Below are positions 30,434-39,038 of a stretch of DNA of 44,466 nt, piece after piece. Under the pieces are notes generated by a model that saw only the letters and a list, made by a program, of their open reading frames with translations, did not search any database and was not told the origin of the DNA. The position numbers were made by a program, and so were the translations under genes. Location of the stretch: NCBI GenBank assembly GCA_002369195.1, contig DFEW01000066.1, positions 1 to 44,466 on the forward strand, given 5' to 3'. This DNA is from Christensenella sp. UBA3792 (GTDB lineage Bacteria > Bacillota > Clostridia > Christensenellales > CAG-138). Numbering within the stretch: position 1 is the first letter of the stretch; each line of letters opens with the position of its first letter.

Positions 30434-32592
30434 AGCGCTGGAACGGTTTTCTGAAAATCGTCGGCGACGCGGCGATCATCGCATGCGGCATGCTTGCGTG
30501 CGCATGCGCGGTGCCGACCGCGTTTTCGATCCCATTCCACCGGTGGATCGTGGCGCTCGGCTGCGGTATCGGCGCGCTGCTGCTCTCCGGCTGGATGCAT
30601 CTGCCGCGCGGCGGTGTCGCGCCTGGCTTTGTGTACCTGCTCGGCACGGTCATTTACGGCGTATTAGAGCGCAAAAACGTGCTGTTCGGTGTGCGCTGGA
30701 TTGCTCATACGGTGACCGAACCGCTTGCACGGGATTTCCGATTCATCCCGGACATTTCCGCGCCCATGCTGCCGGAGGGGATGGACTTTACGTACATCGC
30801 AACGGGCGTCACGACCGCGCTTTTGCTGCTTGCGGCTGCCGTCGGAATTCTCTGCGCGTTTTCGCTGATTCGCGGCAAAACGCCGCTGTTGTCGGTACTG
30901 ATCCCGCTGCCGGTCTTTTTGCTGAGCTTGATCTATACGGATCAGCCGCCGGCGGTCTGGGTCGTGATCCTGCTGATGGTGTATTTCGGCGGTTCGCTGC
31001 TCGGACAGGGCGTGCGCAGAGGCGATTCGCACCGGCTCGGCTGGTACCTCGTTGCGATGCTTCCGGCAATGCTGATTTTTGCGCTCCTGCTGAGGGTCGC
31101 CTCGCCGCAAAGCCGGTTCACGCCGATCCCGTTTGAACAGCGCAAAGAAATGCTCGGCGACCGCGTGGAGGAGCTGGGCGATATGATTCTGTCGCTCGTT
31201 CGCAGAAATCCCAAACAGTATCATCTGAACAAGGAGGATGAGCGCAAAGAGCGCGACGACAAGGCATTTTCGATCCGCGTTTCCAGACGCGGCGCATATC
31301 TGCTGCGCACGCATTCGTACGGGCAGTATGTCGACGGCACATGGCAGGAAGCGGAGGCGTTTACCGGCGACTGGCGCGCGATGGAAGCGCTCGGTACACA
31401 TGCGACGGCAACGGCGCAGCTGTCCGTCAAGGATGCGTTTTCCGGCGAGCGCTACGTACCGTACGGGTTCAAGGCGGATCCGGATCTGAAAATGGATGAA
31501 TCATCCGTCCGCGCTTCGGGAAAAACATCCTATGACTGGACCTTTGCAACGACGGTCGACTTGACGGCGCGCACGGTATCGGACGAGGAACGCGAATATC
31601 TGGACTTTGTCGAGCAGGCATACACGATGCCGGACGGTCCGTTCCGGGAACTGCTTGTTTCGATCGCGCGGGATGCCGGCATCGAAACGAGCGGAAGTGC
31701 GTATCAGACGGCGTTATCCGTTGCGGCATTTGTGCGGCAATCCGGCGCGTATTCGCTCACGCCCGGCGCCGCGCCGGACGGACGCGACATGATTGAGTAC
31801 TTCCTCACCGAAGGGCACAAGGGCTACTGCGTGCATTTTGCAAGTGCAACGACCGCACTGCTGCAGGCGCTGGATGTTCCGGCGCGCTATACGATCGGGT
31901 ATCGAGCGAACGCGACGTCGGAAAACGCGTGGTTCGACGTGACCGAACAGACTGCGCACGCATGGACGGAGGTCTATCTTGCAGGCGTGGGCTGGGTTCC
32001 GATCGAGAGCACCGCGGGATTTTCCTTCGATCTTCTTGGCGTGTCCGAGCCGCAGCAGCATTCGACGCCGCAGGCAACTGTTGCACCGGCCGTCCCCGTG
32101 ACGCCGGAGCCGACCGAAACGCCGCAGGCGACCGCGCCCGTCGGAACGCCGGACAGCACGGCGGTGCCGGTTCCGAGCGCGGATGCGCAAACGACGACGA
32201 AGCCGCAGATCATCGGCGAACCGAACACAATCACGGTGCACGAAACACACGTCAGTCCGTGGTGGCTGTTGCTGCTGCTCCTTCCGCTGCTGCCTGCAGC
32301 ATGGGTCGGCGTCGGCATGCTGATCCGCACACGGCGCAGGAATCTATTCCGCCAAAAGAACGCAAAGCAAGGCGTTCTGCGGATGCTTCGGTATTTGAAG
32401 CGGCTCGAACGGTTCGGCGTCGCGCCCGATCCGCACGCGCAGGAGTGGGCGGAGGAGGCGGTCTTTTCCGACCATGACATGACCGAAACGCGCAAGCTTC
32501 TCTTTGCAAAGGTGCGCAAGGTGCAGGATACCCTGTATCGCGAATCGCCGATCAAGCGGTTCCTTGTCAAATGGATTCTGCTTGCGATTTAG
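30430..32592 (+). CDS. TgpA-like membrane transglutaminase-domain protein
   Basis: The 720-residue protein has about seven membrane helices in the first 230 residues, an extracytoplasmic transglutaminase-like domain (about 400-540), a Thr/Pro-rich linker (about 545-600), another membrane helix near 615-635 and a cytoplasmic tail. The catalytic Cys is C467 in GYCVHFASATTALL and the His is H510 in TAHAWTEVYL; the acidic third residue appears as Glu in WVPIESTAGF. The fold is that of cysteine proteases and transglutaminases; membrane relatives next to MoxR and DUF58 genes are widespread but substrates are unknown. The operon ends here. Confidence 0.88.
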   Translation: MKRWNGFLKIVGDAAIIACGMLACACAVPTAFSIPFHRWIVALGCGIGALLLSGWMHLPRGGVAPGFVYLLGTVIYGVLERKNVLFGVRWIAHTVTEPLARDFRFIPDISAPMLPEGMDFTYIATGVTTALLLLAAAVGILCAFSLIRGKTPLLSVLIPLPVFLLSLIYTDQPPAVWVVILLMVYFGGSLLGQGVRRGDSHRLGWYLVAMLPAMLIFALLLRVASPQSRFTPIPFEQRKEMLGDRVEELGDMILSLVRRNPKQYHLNKEDERKERDDKAFSIRVSRRGAYLLRTHSYGQYVDGTWQEAEAFTGDWRAMEALGTHATATAQLSVKDAFSGERYVPYGFKADPDLKMDESSVRASGKTSYDWTFATTVDLTARTVSDEEREYLDFVEQAYTMPDGPFRELLVSIARDAGIETSGSAYQTALSVAAFVRQSGAYSLTPGAAPDGRDMIEYFLTEGHKGYCVHFASATTALLQALDVPARYTIGYRANATSENAWFDVTEQTAHAWTEVYLAGVGWVPIESTAGFSFDLLGVSEPQQHSTPQATVAPAVPVTPEPTETPQATAPVGTPDSTAVPVPSADAQTTTKPQIIGEPNTITVHETHVSPWWLLLLLLPLLPAAWVGVGMLIRTRRRNLFRQKNAKQGVLRMLRYLKRLERFGVAPDPHAQEWAEEAVFSDHDMTETRKLLFAKVRKVQDTLYRESPIKRFLVKWILLAI

Positions 32593-32596
32593 CGCG

Positions 32597-32652
32597 ATTT
32601 TACGCGTTCCTTACAACTCGGTCACAGAATCTTCAAATACGCATGCTATACT
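32597..32652 (+). promoter_or_regulatory. Promoter of the phosphodiester glycosidase gene with repeated TTACA box (site C)
   Basis: Three units in an 11-bp register: TTACG (32600-32604), TTACA (32611-32615) and TCACA (32622-32626). The extended -10 TGC-TATACT (TATACT 32647-32652) starts 31 bases after the central TTACA, the same distance as at sites A and B. It begins just after the stop of the transglutaminase gene. Confidence 0.58.
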
Positions 32653-32679
32653 GTCGCAAACGATAAACGGAGAGTACCA

Positions 32680-34074
32680 ATGAATCAACCGAACAAACGC
32701 AATTGGAAACTGATGCGCACGGTTGCGTCGATCCTCGCAAACCTGACGGGGATCTTGAGCGCAAACTACATCGTGTTCTATATCCTCGACCATTTCAACC
32801 CGGGTCTGCACTTCGTCGTGCATTCGACCTTCTTTCTCACCGAACACCTGCACCTGATCCTTGCGGGTCTTGTGCTGATCACGGGCATTCTGTACCTGAT
32901 TCTGTTCCGCCTCGGCGCGTTTCGTCAATACCGGTTCAACAAAAAACGCTTGATCGGCATCCTGATCGCCGACGTTCTGCTCGCCGGCGCGTTCGCAATG
33001 ACGGTCAACACGTATTCGTTCGACTGGCTGCACATCCGCGAGATCAAGCAGGATCAGATCACAACGCTTGCAACGCTTCCGCCCAAGGAGCCGCAGCCGA
33101 CGACCGAAAGCGAAGATACGGTTGTCGTCTCCGTCACGCCTGCTGCGAACGAAACGCCGCAGGGGACGGATGCGTCCGCATCCGCCGATGCAACGACGCC
33201 GAAGCCGACGGAAGAACCCGCGCCGACACCGATCCCGGGGCTTCTGGGCGATCGCTACAAGGAGAAGTTCTCCGACGGCGATCCGGTCGTCGAGGAGCCG
33301 AACACGAGCGAAACGCTCGAGGACGGCACGGTTAAAACGCTGATCTACGTCTATCGCGGGCAGAAATCCGCGGTTGAGCTCTATCACTATCAAAAGGGAA
33401 AGCTGGAGTATCAGATCGCCGACGTGTACGTGCGCGAGATCGAAAAGCTGACGACCGAAAGCGTGACGAACCAGGCCTACGGCAAGATGATCTATGAGTA
33501 CGCAAGGGACCTGAACGCGCGCATTGCGATCAACTCGGACTATTTCACGACGAACGCGATCAACGAGGGGCTGATCATCCGCAACGGTATGCTGCTGCAG
33601 TCCAAGCAATGCAAGAACTCCGACCTGTGCGTCGTGTATCAGGACGGCACGGTACGCTGCTTCGACTGCAAGAAGGAGAAGATCGACAACGACGCAATCA
33701 TCGCATCGTATCCGTACCATTCATTCTACTTCGGACCGTCGCTGCTCGACGAGAACGGCAACGCGAAGGAGAAATTCAATTCCACCGTCGGCGGCGAGAA
33801 CCCGCGCACCGCGTTCGGCTACTATGAGCCGGGTCACTATGCGTTCATCAGCATCGCCGGCACGCGCAATATGAAGGATATCAACGGCAACGGACTCGGC
33901 GCGGGCAAATCGCCGGGCATGACGTTCGTCGAAATGTCGAAGCTGTGCGCATCGCTCGGCATGACGGCGGCATACAACCTCGACGGCGGACAGTCGTCGG
34001 GCATGTACTGGAACGAAAAGCTGTTCGGACACAATAACCGCACGACCGGCGACGTGATCGCGATCGTGGACTGA
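32680..34074 (+). CDS. Membrane-anchored phosphodiester glycosidase (NAGPA domain)
   Basis: The 464-residue protein starts at 32680 behind GGAGAG. Three or four hydrophobic segments (about 10-115) anchor it; a Thr/Pro/Ala-rich linker (about 130-190) leads to a C-terminal domain (about 230-460). That domain has the NAGPA (phosphodiester glycosidase) features: ARIAINSDYFTT, GLIIRNGMLLQSK, NPRTAFGYYEPGHYAFIS and, most telling, TAAYNLDGGQSSGMYW followed by TGDVIAIVD. Related domains remove N-acetylglucosamine from phosphodiester-linked sugars; in bacteria they are also found in cell-surface and wall-polymer remodelling proteins. The natural substrate here is not known. A 69-residue membrane protein follows 11 bp downstream. 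Confidence 0.87.
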   Translation: MNQPNKRNWKLMRTVASILANLTGILSANYIVFYILDHFNPGLHFVVHSTFFLTEHLHLILAGLVLITGILYLILFRLGAFRQYRFNKKRLIGILIADVLLAGAFAMTVNTYSFDWLHIREIKQDQITTLATLPPKEPQPTTESEDTVVVSVTPAANETPQGTDASASADATTPKPTEEPAPTPIPGLLGDRYKEKFSDGDPVVEEPNTSETLEDGTVKTLIYVYRGQKSAVELYHYQKGKLEYQIADVYVREIEKLTTESVTNQAYGKMIYEYARDLNARIAINSDYFTTNAINEGLIIRNGMLLQSKQCKNSDLCVVYQDGTVRCFDCKKEKIDNDAIIASYPYHSFYFGPSLLDENGNAKEKFNSTVGGENPRTAFGYYEPGHYAFISIAGTRNMKDINGNGLGAGKSPGMTFVEMSKLCASLGMTAAYNLDGGQSSGMYWNEKLFGHNNRTTGDVIAIVD

Positions 34075-34085
34075 GGAGGAGAGCC

Positions 34086-34295
34086 ATGAAAAACCATTTC
34101 TTTGTAAAGCTTATCGCGCTGCTCGGCGTGATCGTGTCCGGCGTGTATCTGGTGCTCCTGCTCGTTTCGCAGTTCGTCTCGCTGCCGTTTGAGATTTCCG
34201 ACAACGTGCTGTTCGCGGACTGGGCGTTCATCGCCGTCCCGATCCTCGGACTGCTTTCTGCGGTGCTGCTGCAGATCGCCGCAGTGCGCAAGTAA
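34086..34295 (+). CDS. Small membrane protein of 69 residues
   Basis: The reading frame starts behind GAGGAGAGCC, 11 bp after the glycosidase stop codon, and ends just before a terminator. It has two clear hydrophobic helices (LIALLGVIVSGVYLVLLLV and WAFIAVPILGLLSAVLLQI) with a short Phe/Asp loop between. No known family is recognised. Its placement in the same transcript suggests that it works with the glycosidase, or stabilises it, in the membrane. Confidence 0.68.
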   Translation: MKNHFFVKLIALLGVIVSGVYLVLLLVSQFVSLPFEISDNVLFADWAFIAVPILGLLSAVLLQIAAVRK

Positions 34296-34310
34296 CACAA
34301 AAACGAAATT

Positions 34311-34345
34311 GCCCGTCAACCGGTTGCCGGTCGGCGGGCTTTTTT
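34311..34345. terminator. Terminator between convergent operons
   Basis: A 13-bp imperfect stem starting GCCCG (34311) and ending CGGGC (34339) is followed by TTTTTT. It ends the plus-strand glycosidase operon and sits directly before the stop of the minus-strand lipoprotein gene. Confidence 0.85.
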
Positions 34346-34346
34346 A

Positions 34347-35699
34347 TCAGTTGACATGCAGATAGCTGCCATCGATCGCGTTGATGACCATCAGCTTTTC
34401 GTGATCGTGCGCGAGTTCGGATTGATCGGATCGATAGAGGATCACCCAGGCAGGCACGAGAACCGCCTCGTCCGGCTGATTTGCAAGCTGATCGATCGCG
34501 CATGACAGTACAATGCGGTCGATCGTCAGCGCTTTGATCCGTCGGGCGGTGTCTTCCGCCCACGCATAGCTGAACCTGAAATCCTCCCGGATATGCTGCT
34601 GTATCTCGTCAAACGGCATCAGTTGCACGTTTTCGCTCGCTTCCATCACATATTCGTTGGGGTCGTACCAGCCTACCGATTCGATCCCGTGTTCGGACAC
34701 ATAGACCTCGATCCAATCCGTTTTCCATCCCATCGAGTACTCGATCTCATCCCGCTCGGAAAGCGCGCTGAGATTGTCCTCGTGATAGTACCCGCCGCCC
34801 TGCGGGATCGGGATATAGCCGCCGCCGTTTCGCGCAATGCGCAGGATGTAGCCGGTTGACAGAACATCAAAGTACGGCTCTTCGACGATCGGGACCGTAT
34901 GCCTCGCCTTGACCGCAAGCCCGATGCCGAACTGATTGGCCAATCCCGCGCGATCGAGAAACGCATTGCCGATGCTGATTGCGTCCTGTTCGGAGATCGG
35001 GATATCGTCGAGCGTATTGCCGCGCTGTTCACCGATGTATCCGCCCTGCCAGACGATCGTTTCATCCTGTATTTCGCTCTTGCGGGACGTTTGCAGCGTC
35101 AGCGCACGCTTTTGAAGCTTCATGTAGATCAGCGTTCCGTCCGCCGTACGCACCGCATAGGGCAGATTTCGGTATGTGAGACGGTCCGCCGTCAGCGGGA
35201 CAAACACGTCCTCGGCGGGGCATTGCGCCATCTGCTCGCGAAGCTCCTGAAGCTCCTCGCTGTCGCCGTCCGGCGGAATCCATCCGATCGTTCCGTCGTC
35301 GTCTTCCGTCCAGTTGCCGCGCAGCGCAAAGCGGATGTCCTCGTCGAGCTCCGCCATGCTGGATATGTTTTCGCGCAGCTCGAACGGTCCCGTAAAGCAC
35401 GCGTTCAAAAGGTTGATTGCATCCTGCGGCGTGAATTCGTGCCGTCGGATCGTCTGCACCGGATAAACGTCGCCGTCCGGCAGTTCGATATCTGCATCGA
35501 ATCGAATGGCGAGATTCTTCATTTCGATCGTTTCGTCCCAATGTGCAGGCGCTTCATAACGGTTGACGTCGGATTTCGGCGCGGTGAGCGCCTGCTGCAT
35601 GGCGTTGTCCGATTTGTTCACAACCGCCTCATGATCCGGCGTCGGAACACAGGCAAGCAAAAGGACGAGGGAGAGGAGCAGAAAAAATATCCGTTTCAT
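34347..35699 (-). CDS. Lipoprotein paralogue 4 of the CQPTPE family, function unknown
   Basis: The 450-residue protein has a signal peptide with lipobox LLAC and a mature start of CVPTPDHEAVVNKSD, the same pattern as the three tandem lipoproteins at 14018-18525. It shares IRFDADIELPDG followed by a Pro-Val-x-x-Ile/Arg segment, and its end reads LMVINAIDGSYLHVN, close to their INA(V/I)DGS signature; it lacks the long coiled coil of paralogue 2. It is the second gene of a minus-strand pair; its ATG overlaps the stop of the preceding gene by four bases and its ribosome site GGAGGTG is inside that gene. It is probably controlled by site D. Confidence 0.82.
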   Translation of the reverse strand: MKRIFFLLLSLVLLLACVPTPDHEAVVNKSDNAMQQALTAPKSDVNRYEAPAHWDETIEMKNLAIRFDADIELPDGDVYPVQTIRRHEFTPQDAINLLNACFTGPFELRENISSMAELDEDIRFALRGNWTEDDDGTIGWIPPDGDSEELQELREQMAQCPAEDVFVPLTADRLTYRNLPYAVRTADGTLIYMKLQKRALTLQTSRKSEIQDETIVWQGGYIGEQRGNTLDDIPISEQDAISIGNAFLDRAGLANQFGIGLAVKARHTVPIVEEPYFDVLSTGYILRIARNGGGYIPIPQGGGYYHEDNLSALSERDEIEYSMGWKTDWIEVYVSEHGIESVGWYDPNEYVMEASENVQLMPFDEIQQHIREDFRFSYAWAEDTARRIKALTIDRIVLSCAIDQLANQPDEAVLVPAWVILYRSDQSELAHDHEKLMVINAIDGSYLHVN

Positions 35700-37204
35700 T
35701 GGGCACCTCCCTGCGAAAGCGTGAGCGTGTCGGTCATGATCGTAAACTCTGTCAATGGAATTCTTGCTTCCTGCGAGTATGCATGGATGGACTCGATGTA
35801 ATACGGTTCACCGTTTGTGAGATCGATCTCCTGATTGCTGTTATCGAATCGGATCGTTGTGTGGTATTCAAGCGTTACTTTGCTTGTCAGCTCCTTTTGT
35901 TCGATCGGGTTTATCAGCGAAAACCGGCGCGAATCGGCAAAACAGTAAATCTCCGTCGGGTACGGCGCATTGTTGTTCGGATTGCCTACATTGCGCCAGT
36001 TGGACGCGCCTCCATATGTGATATACCAGCGGATATGTCCCTTGTTGTCAAGCGCTTCCCCGAACGGCTCGCCGTCGGCATACGTGCGAATGTCGATCCG
36101 AACGTTTCTGCGCACCTCCTCCGACCATGATTCGGGATAGACAATGTGAAACAGATAGAAGAATCCGTGCTCCCAATAATAGAATCGTTCGACGTAAATC
36201 TCTAACTCCGAAAAATCGACGGTCACATTCTGCCATGTCCCGTAAACCACATACGACCCGTCTTTCAGTCGTCCGTCCGATCCGTAATGTCCTTCCTTTT
36301 CGTTGCGCTCGATATCCTCACGCCAGATGCTCACTTGCAACAGCTTCGGCTCTTTCGGCGTTTCAACGGGTTCATGCGTGTGCTCGATCGGCAGTTTCAA
36401 AGATAGCTCTTTAAGCTCCGTGATCTCGATCTCGCCGCCGGTATAGGCCATCTCCCCGCCGTTGTATTCGCAATAGTCGCCGTTTGTGACGTCGATCCAG
36501 GTCCGGCCGTTTTTGTTGTTCCACTTATCGCCGTTGAAGACTTTCCAGTGCCAGAAAAACGGCACGATTGACCATTCGTGATACCCATGCATGACCTCGT
36601 CGGTGATCGCTTCGCTTGTGTAGGTCATGGTGAAATCGTCGCAGCGTGCGCTGCTCAGCGCTTCCGAAAGGATCACGGATTGGTCGGTCAGCCGAAAATC
36701 GTGCTGTGCCTTGCCGTCAAGGTAAAATCGGAAGCCGATGTATTGGTTCATCGACAGGCATTGGAGATCGGTCCATGCGGCGGGAAACTGCACATGAATT
36801 GTAAAAGCCGTGCCGGTCCCGTCCGAACGGAACGCTTCTACCGTGTATCGGAATTGCTGAAAATCGACACTTTCATTGTAGAACTTCGTATGATACTGTT
36901 TGCCAGCGAGAAGATTCGCCCAGTCGAGCTCTTTCAAGGTGACGTCCTTGATCAGCGGGGAAGTGGGCGCTTCGATTTCATAGGAAGCGTATTCGTTCGT
37001 CACGTTCATCGGCGCTGCGCTCGGTGCCTCGGTCGGCGCTTCGGTCAAAGAGACGGGCGCCTGCGCGTCGGCAGGGAGCGCATCGATCGTTTCTTCCGCC
37101 GCCGATATAGTCGGCAAAGCCTGCGGCGGCAGCTCGATCGCGTCCGGCGCAGCACACGCAAAGGACAAAAGGGACAGCAACAGACAAAGGAATCGTTTTT
37201 TCAT
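35696..37204 (-). CDS. Lipoprotein with an internally duplicated domain, function unknown
   Basis: The 502-residue protein starts at ATG 37204 (AGAGGTG five bases before), not at the upstream in-frame ATG which overlaps the promoter. A signal peptide ends near FACAAP (Cys 17), followed by an Ala/Pro/Thr-rich linker (to about 85). Two copies of one domain follow, at about 113-271 and 329-496. Both contain the patterns VDFxxxxxYVExF, then FxIHxxxPxxW or its close variant, then DGxxxxxxL, and later a segment of the form D(V/L)TNG(D/E)xxxY. I do not know the fold. It is the first gene of a pair with lipoprotein paralogue 4, and both should sit on the outer membrane face. Confidence 0.78.
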   Translation of the reverse strand: MKKRFLCLLLSLLSFACAAPDAIELPPQALPTISAAEETIDALPADAQAPVSLTEAPTEAPSAAPMNVTNEYASYEIEAPTSPLIKDVTLKELDWANLLAGKQYHTKFYNESVDFQQFRYTVEAFRSDGTGTAFTIHVQFPAAWTDLQCLSMNQYIGFRFYLDGKAQHDFRLTDQSVILSEALSSARCDDFTMTYTSEAITDEVMHGYHEWSIVPFFWHWKVFNGDKWNNKNGRTWIDVTNGDYCEYNGGEMAYTGGEIEITELKELSLKLPIEHTHEPVETPKEPKLLQVSIWREDIERNEKEGHYGSDGRLKDGSYVVYGTWQNVTVDFSELEIYVERFYYWEHGFFYLFHIVYPESWSEEVRRNVRIDIRTYADGEPFGEALDNKGHIRWYITYGGASNWRNVGNPNNNAPYPTEIYCFADSRRFSLINPIEQKELTSKVTLEYHTTIRFDNSNQEIDLTNGEPYYIESIHAYSQEARIPLTEFTIMTDTLTLSQGGAQ

Positions 37205-37234
37205 ACAAACACCTCTATTCTTGAAGTTGGCTTT

Positions 37235-37290
37235 ATTGTACGGAAAAACTTGTAACCAAGTCATCACAGACTTGTATCAGAGTTGTAAAA
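37235..37290 (-). promoter_or_regulatory. Promoter of the minus-strand lipoprotein pair with repeated TTACA box (site D)
   Basis: Read on the minus strand, TTACA (37288-37284), ATACA (37277-37273), a degenerate unit (37266-37262) and TTACA (37255-37251) follow an 11-bp period. The probable -10 TACAAT (37240-37235) begins 10 bases after the last unit and 32 after the second, one base off the register of sites A-C. The start codon is 30 bases further on. Confidence 0.55.
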
Positions 37291-37306
37291 ACGGTCAAAG
37301 GCGCAG

Positions 37307-37335
37307 TTGAAATGCAACGGAGCGTGTGCTATATT
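37307..37335 (+). promoter_or_regulatory. Promoter placed for a leaderless transcript of the lipase-like gene
   Basis: TTGAAA (37307-37312), 17-bp spacer, extended -10 TGC-TATATT (37330-37335). The -10 is six bases before ATG 37342, so transcription should start at the A of the start codon. No ribosome site exists between them. Confidence 0.65.
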
Positions 37336-37341
37336 ATAAAT

Positions 37342-38163
37342 ATGGAAGCGCAAAACTGCAAAACGAAATATCCGCTGCTGCTGATCCACGGGACGGGATT
37401 CCGCGATCTGAAGATTCCGCTGTACTGGGGCAGGATTCCGCGCGTGCTGAAGGAGCATGGCGCGACGCTATTCTTCGGCGAACAGGACTGCTGGGGCAGC
37501 GTGGAGTCGAATTCGCATGCGCTGTGCGCGCGCATCGATGCAATTTTAGAGCAGACCGGCGCAGAGAAGGTGAACTTGATCGGGCATTCGAAGGGCGGAC
37601 TGGAGGCGCGCATGATCGCGTCGTCGCTCGGCTACGGGGACAGGGTCGCGAGCGTCACGACGGTCAGCACGCCGCATCGCGGATCAAAGACGGCGACGCT
37701 GTTTTTGAAAGCGCCGCGCACGATCTTTTCGATTGCGGGCTTTGCGGTCGACAACTGGATTCGCGTTGTCGGCGATCGGAATCCGGACTTTGTGCGCGTG
37801 TGCGAGGAGTTTTCCGTCGCGCATATGGAGCGTTTCAATCGGGACAATCCGGATGCGCCGGGCGTATATTATCAGAGCGTTGCCGGCGTGATGAAGCGTC
37901 CGTTTTCCGATGTCAGCTTATGGATCGCGAACTTCGTGTTAAACCGCATCGAAGGACCGAACGACGGGCTCGTTTCCGTATCGTCGGCGGAGTGGGGAGA
38001 GCGGTGCATCACGATCTGCGGCAACACGCGCCGCGGTATTTCGCACCTCGATGAGATCGATTTTCGCCGGAGCGCGTTTTCGAAGAAGGCGGGGAAGGAC
38101 GTTAAGGATATCACGGGCTTCTACGTTTCTTTGGTCGATGATCTTCGAAAGCGCGGATACTGA
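37342..38163 (+). CDS. Alpha/beta-hydrolase, lipase-like
   Basis: The 273-residue protein starts at ATG 37342 (an in-frame ATG at 37312 overlaps the -35 element and would be untranscribed). The catalytic Ser is S83 in GHSKGG, the acid probably D208 in GPNDGLVS, and the His probably H235 in SHLDEID. HGTGFRD near residue 20 fits the oxyanion loop. No signal peptide is visible, so it should be cytoplasmic. Relatives are triacylglycerol lipases/acyltransferases of the LipA-type (class 2 lipase family) and polyhydroxyalkanoate-like esterases; the substrate cannot be told. It is transcribed alone, and a terminator follows. Confidence 0.85.
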   Translation: MEAQNCKTKYPLLLIHGTGFRDLKIPLYWGRIPRVLKEHGATLFFGEQDCWGSVESNSHALCARIDAILEQTGAEKVNLIGHSKGGLEARMIASSLGYGDRVASVTTVSTPHRGSKTATLFLKAPRTIFSIAGFAVDNWIRVVGDRNPDFVRVCEEFSVAHMERFNRDNPDAPGVYYQSVAGVMKRPFSDVSLWIANFVLNRIEGPNDGLVSVSSAEWGERCITICGNTRRGISHLDEIDFRRSAFSKKAGKDVKDITGFYVSLVDDLRKRGY

Positions 38164-38170
38164 ACAAAAA

Positions 38171-38194
38171 AATCCCGGCATCGCTGCCGGGATT
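38171..38194. terminator. Bidirectional terminator between convergent genes
   Basis: A 10-bp stem AATCCCGGCA (38171-38180) pairs with TGCCGGGATT (38185-38194) around TCGC. On the plus strand CTTTG follows; on the minus strand a TTTTTT tail follows, so it is strongest for the SH3 gene. Confidence 0.85.
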
Positions 38195-38210
38195 CTTTGT
38201 ATTTCGAGGT

Positions 38211-39038
38211 TTACTTGGTGCCGACCTTGCCGTTCGCCTTGACATAAGACGCGTACATCCAGCCCTTCTTACCGTCGCTGTTGACCTTGACATAATACCA
38301 CTTGCCGTCGTCGGACTTGTAGTAGATCGTCAGCGCTTCGCCTCTGGTGTACTCCTTGATGCACTGCGAGTCTTTGTCGGCGGACTTGCGCAGCGCGATC
38401 TTGGAACCGGCGTTGACGTTGACCGTGCCGGTCACTTCACCTGTTGCGGAGCTCGGGCTCGTGCCCTGTGCAACGTAATCCTTCTTGATGTAGCCGAATT
38501 TCGAGTCGCACTTCACGAACCACCAACCATCCTGCTCGATGTAGAGCGTTAGCTTGGTGCCCTTTGCAATGTTGGACTTGACCTTATCGTAGTTCGTGCC
38601 GGGACCCTTGCGCATGTTGACCTTGTCGTTCTTTACGTAGCCATCCTTGGCATTCTTCTTCATCTGAGAAGTCGGCGTTGTGTAGTAACCGCCGGTGGTC
38701 GAGGTCGGTTCGGGCGTCTCGACGGCGGGCGGCGTGTTGATGATCGGACCGCTCGTGCTGTTCGGATCGGGCGTGATGCCGGGGTCGGTTGTATTATCCG
38801 GATTGATCGGATTGAGGGACGGATCAGCGGTCGGAACGTCGGTCGGCAGGCTCGTGGGCGTTGCGGATGCTTCGACAACAGCCGTTGCGGTCGGGGTCGG
38901 ACGTTTCGGATTGTTTTCGGACTTATTGCAGTTCGAGATCAGAACGATCACAACGGTGATCAGAGCGATGATCAGGACGGCAATTGCAGATAAAAACAGT
39001 ATACCCGCCGGCGTGGGTTTGATCTTCTTCTTTGCCAT
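38211..39038 (-). CDS. Membrane-anchored protein with two bacterial SH3 domains
   Basis: The 275-residue protein has a basic N-terminus (MAKKKIKPT), one membrane helix (about 12-38), a long Pro/Thr/Ser-rich spacer (about 45-125, Asn- and Asp-rich) and two SH3b domains: about 130-195 (VNMRKGPGTNYDKV) and about 205-270 (IALRKSADKDSQCIKEY). SH3b domains bind peptidoglycan or its peptides, so it probably displays wall-binding modules just outside the membrane. No catalytic domain is present. The start is preceded by GGAAGGGG. Candidate -10 elements TATGAT (39074-39069) and TATACT (39102-39097) are both possible. Confidence 0.85.
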   Translation of the reverse strand: MAKKKIKPTPAGILFLSAIAVLIIALITVVIVLISNCNKSENNPKRPTPTATAVVEASATPTSLPTDVPTADPSLNPINPDNTTDPGITPDPNSTSGPIINTPPAVETPEPTSTTGGYYTTPTSQMKKNAKDGYVKNDKVNMRKGPGTNYDKVKSNIAKGTKLTLYIEQDGWWFVKCDSKFGYIKKDYVAQGTSPSSATGEVTGTVNVNAGSKIALRKSADKDSQCIKEYTRGEALTIYYKSDDGKWYYVKVNSDGKKGWMYASYVKANGKVGTK

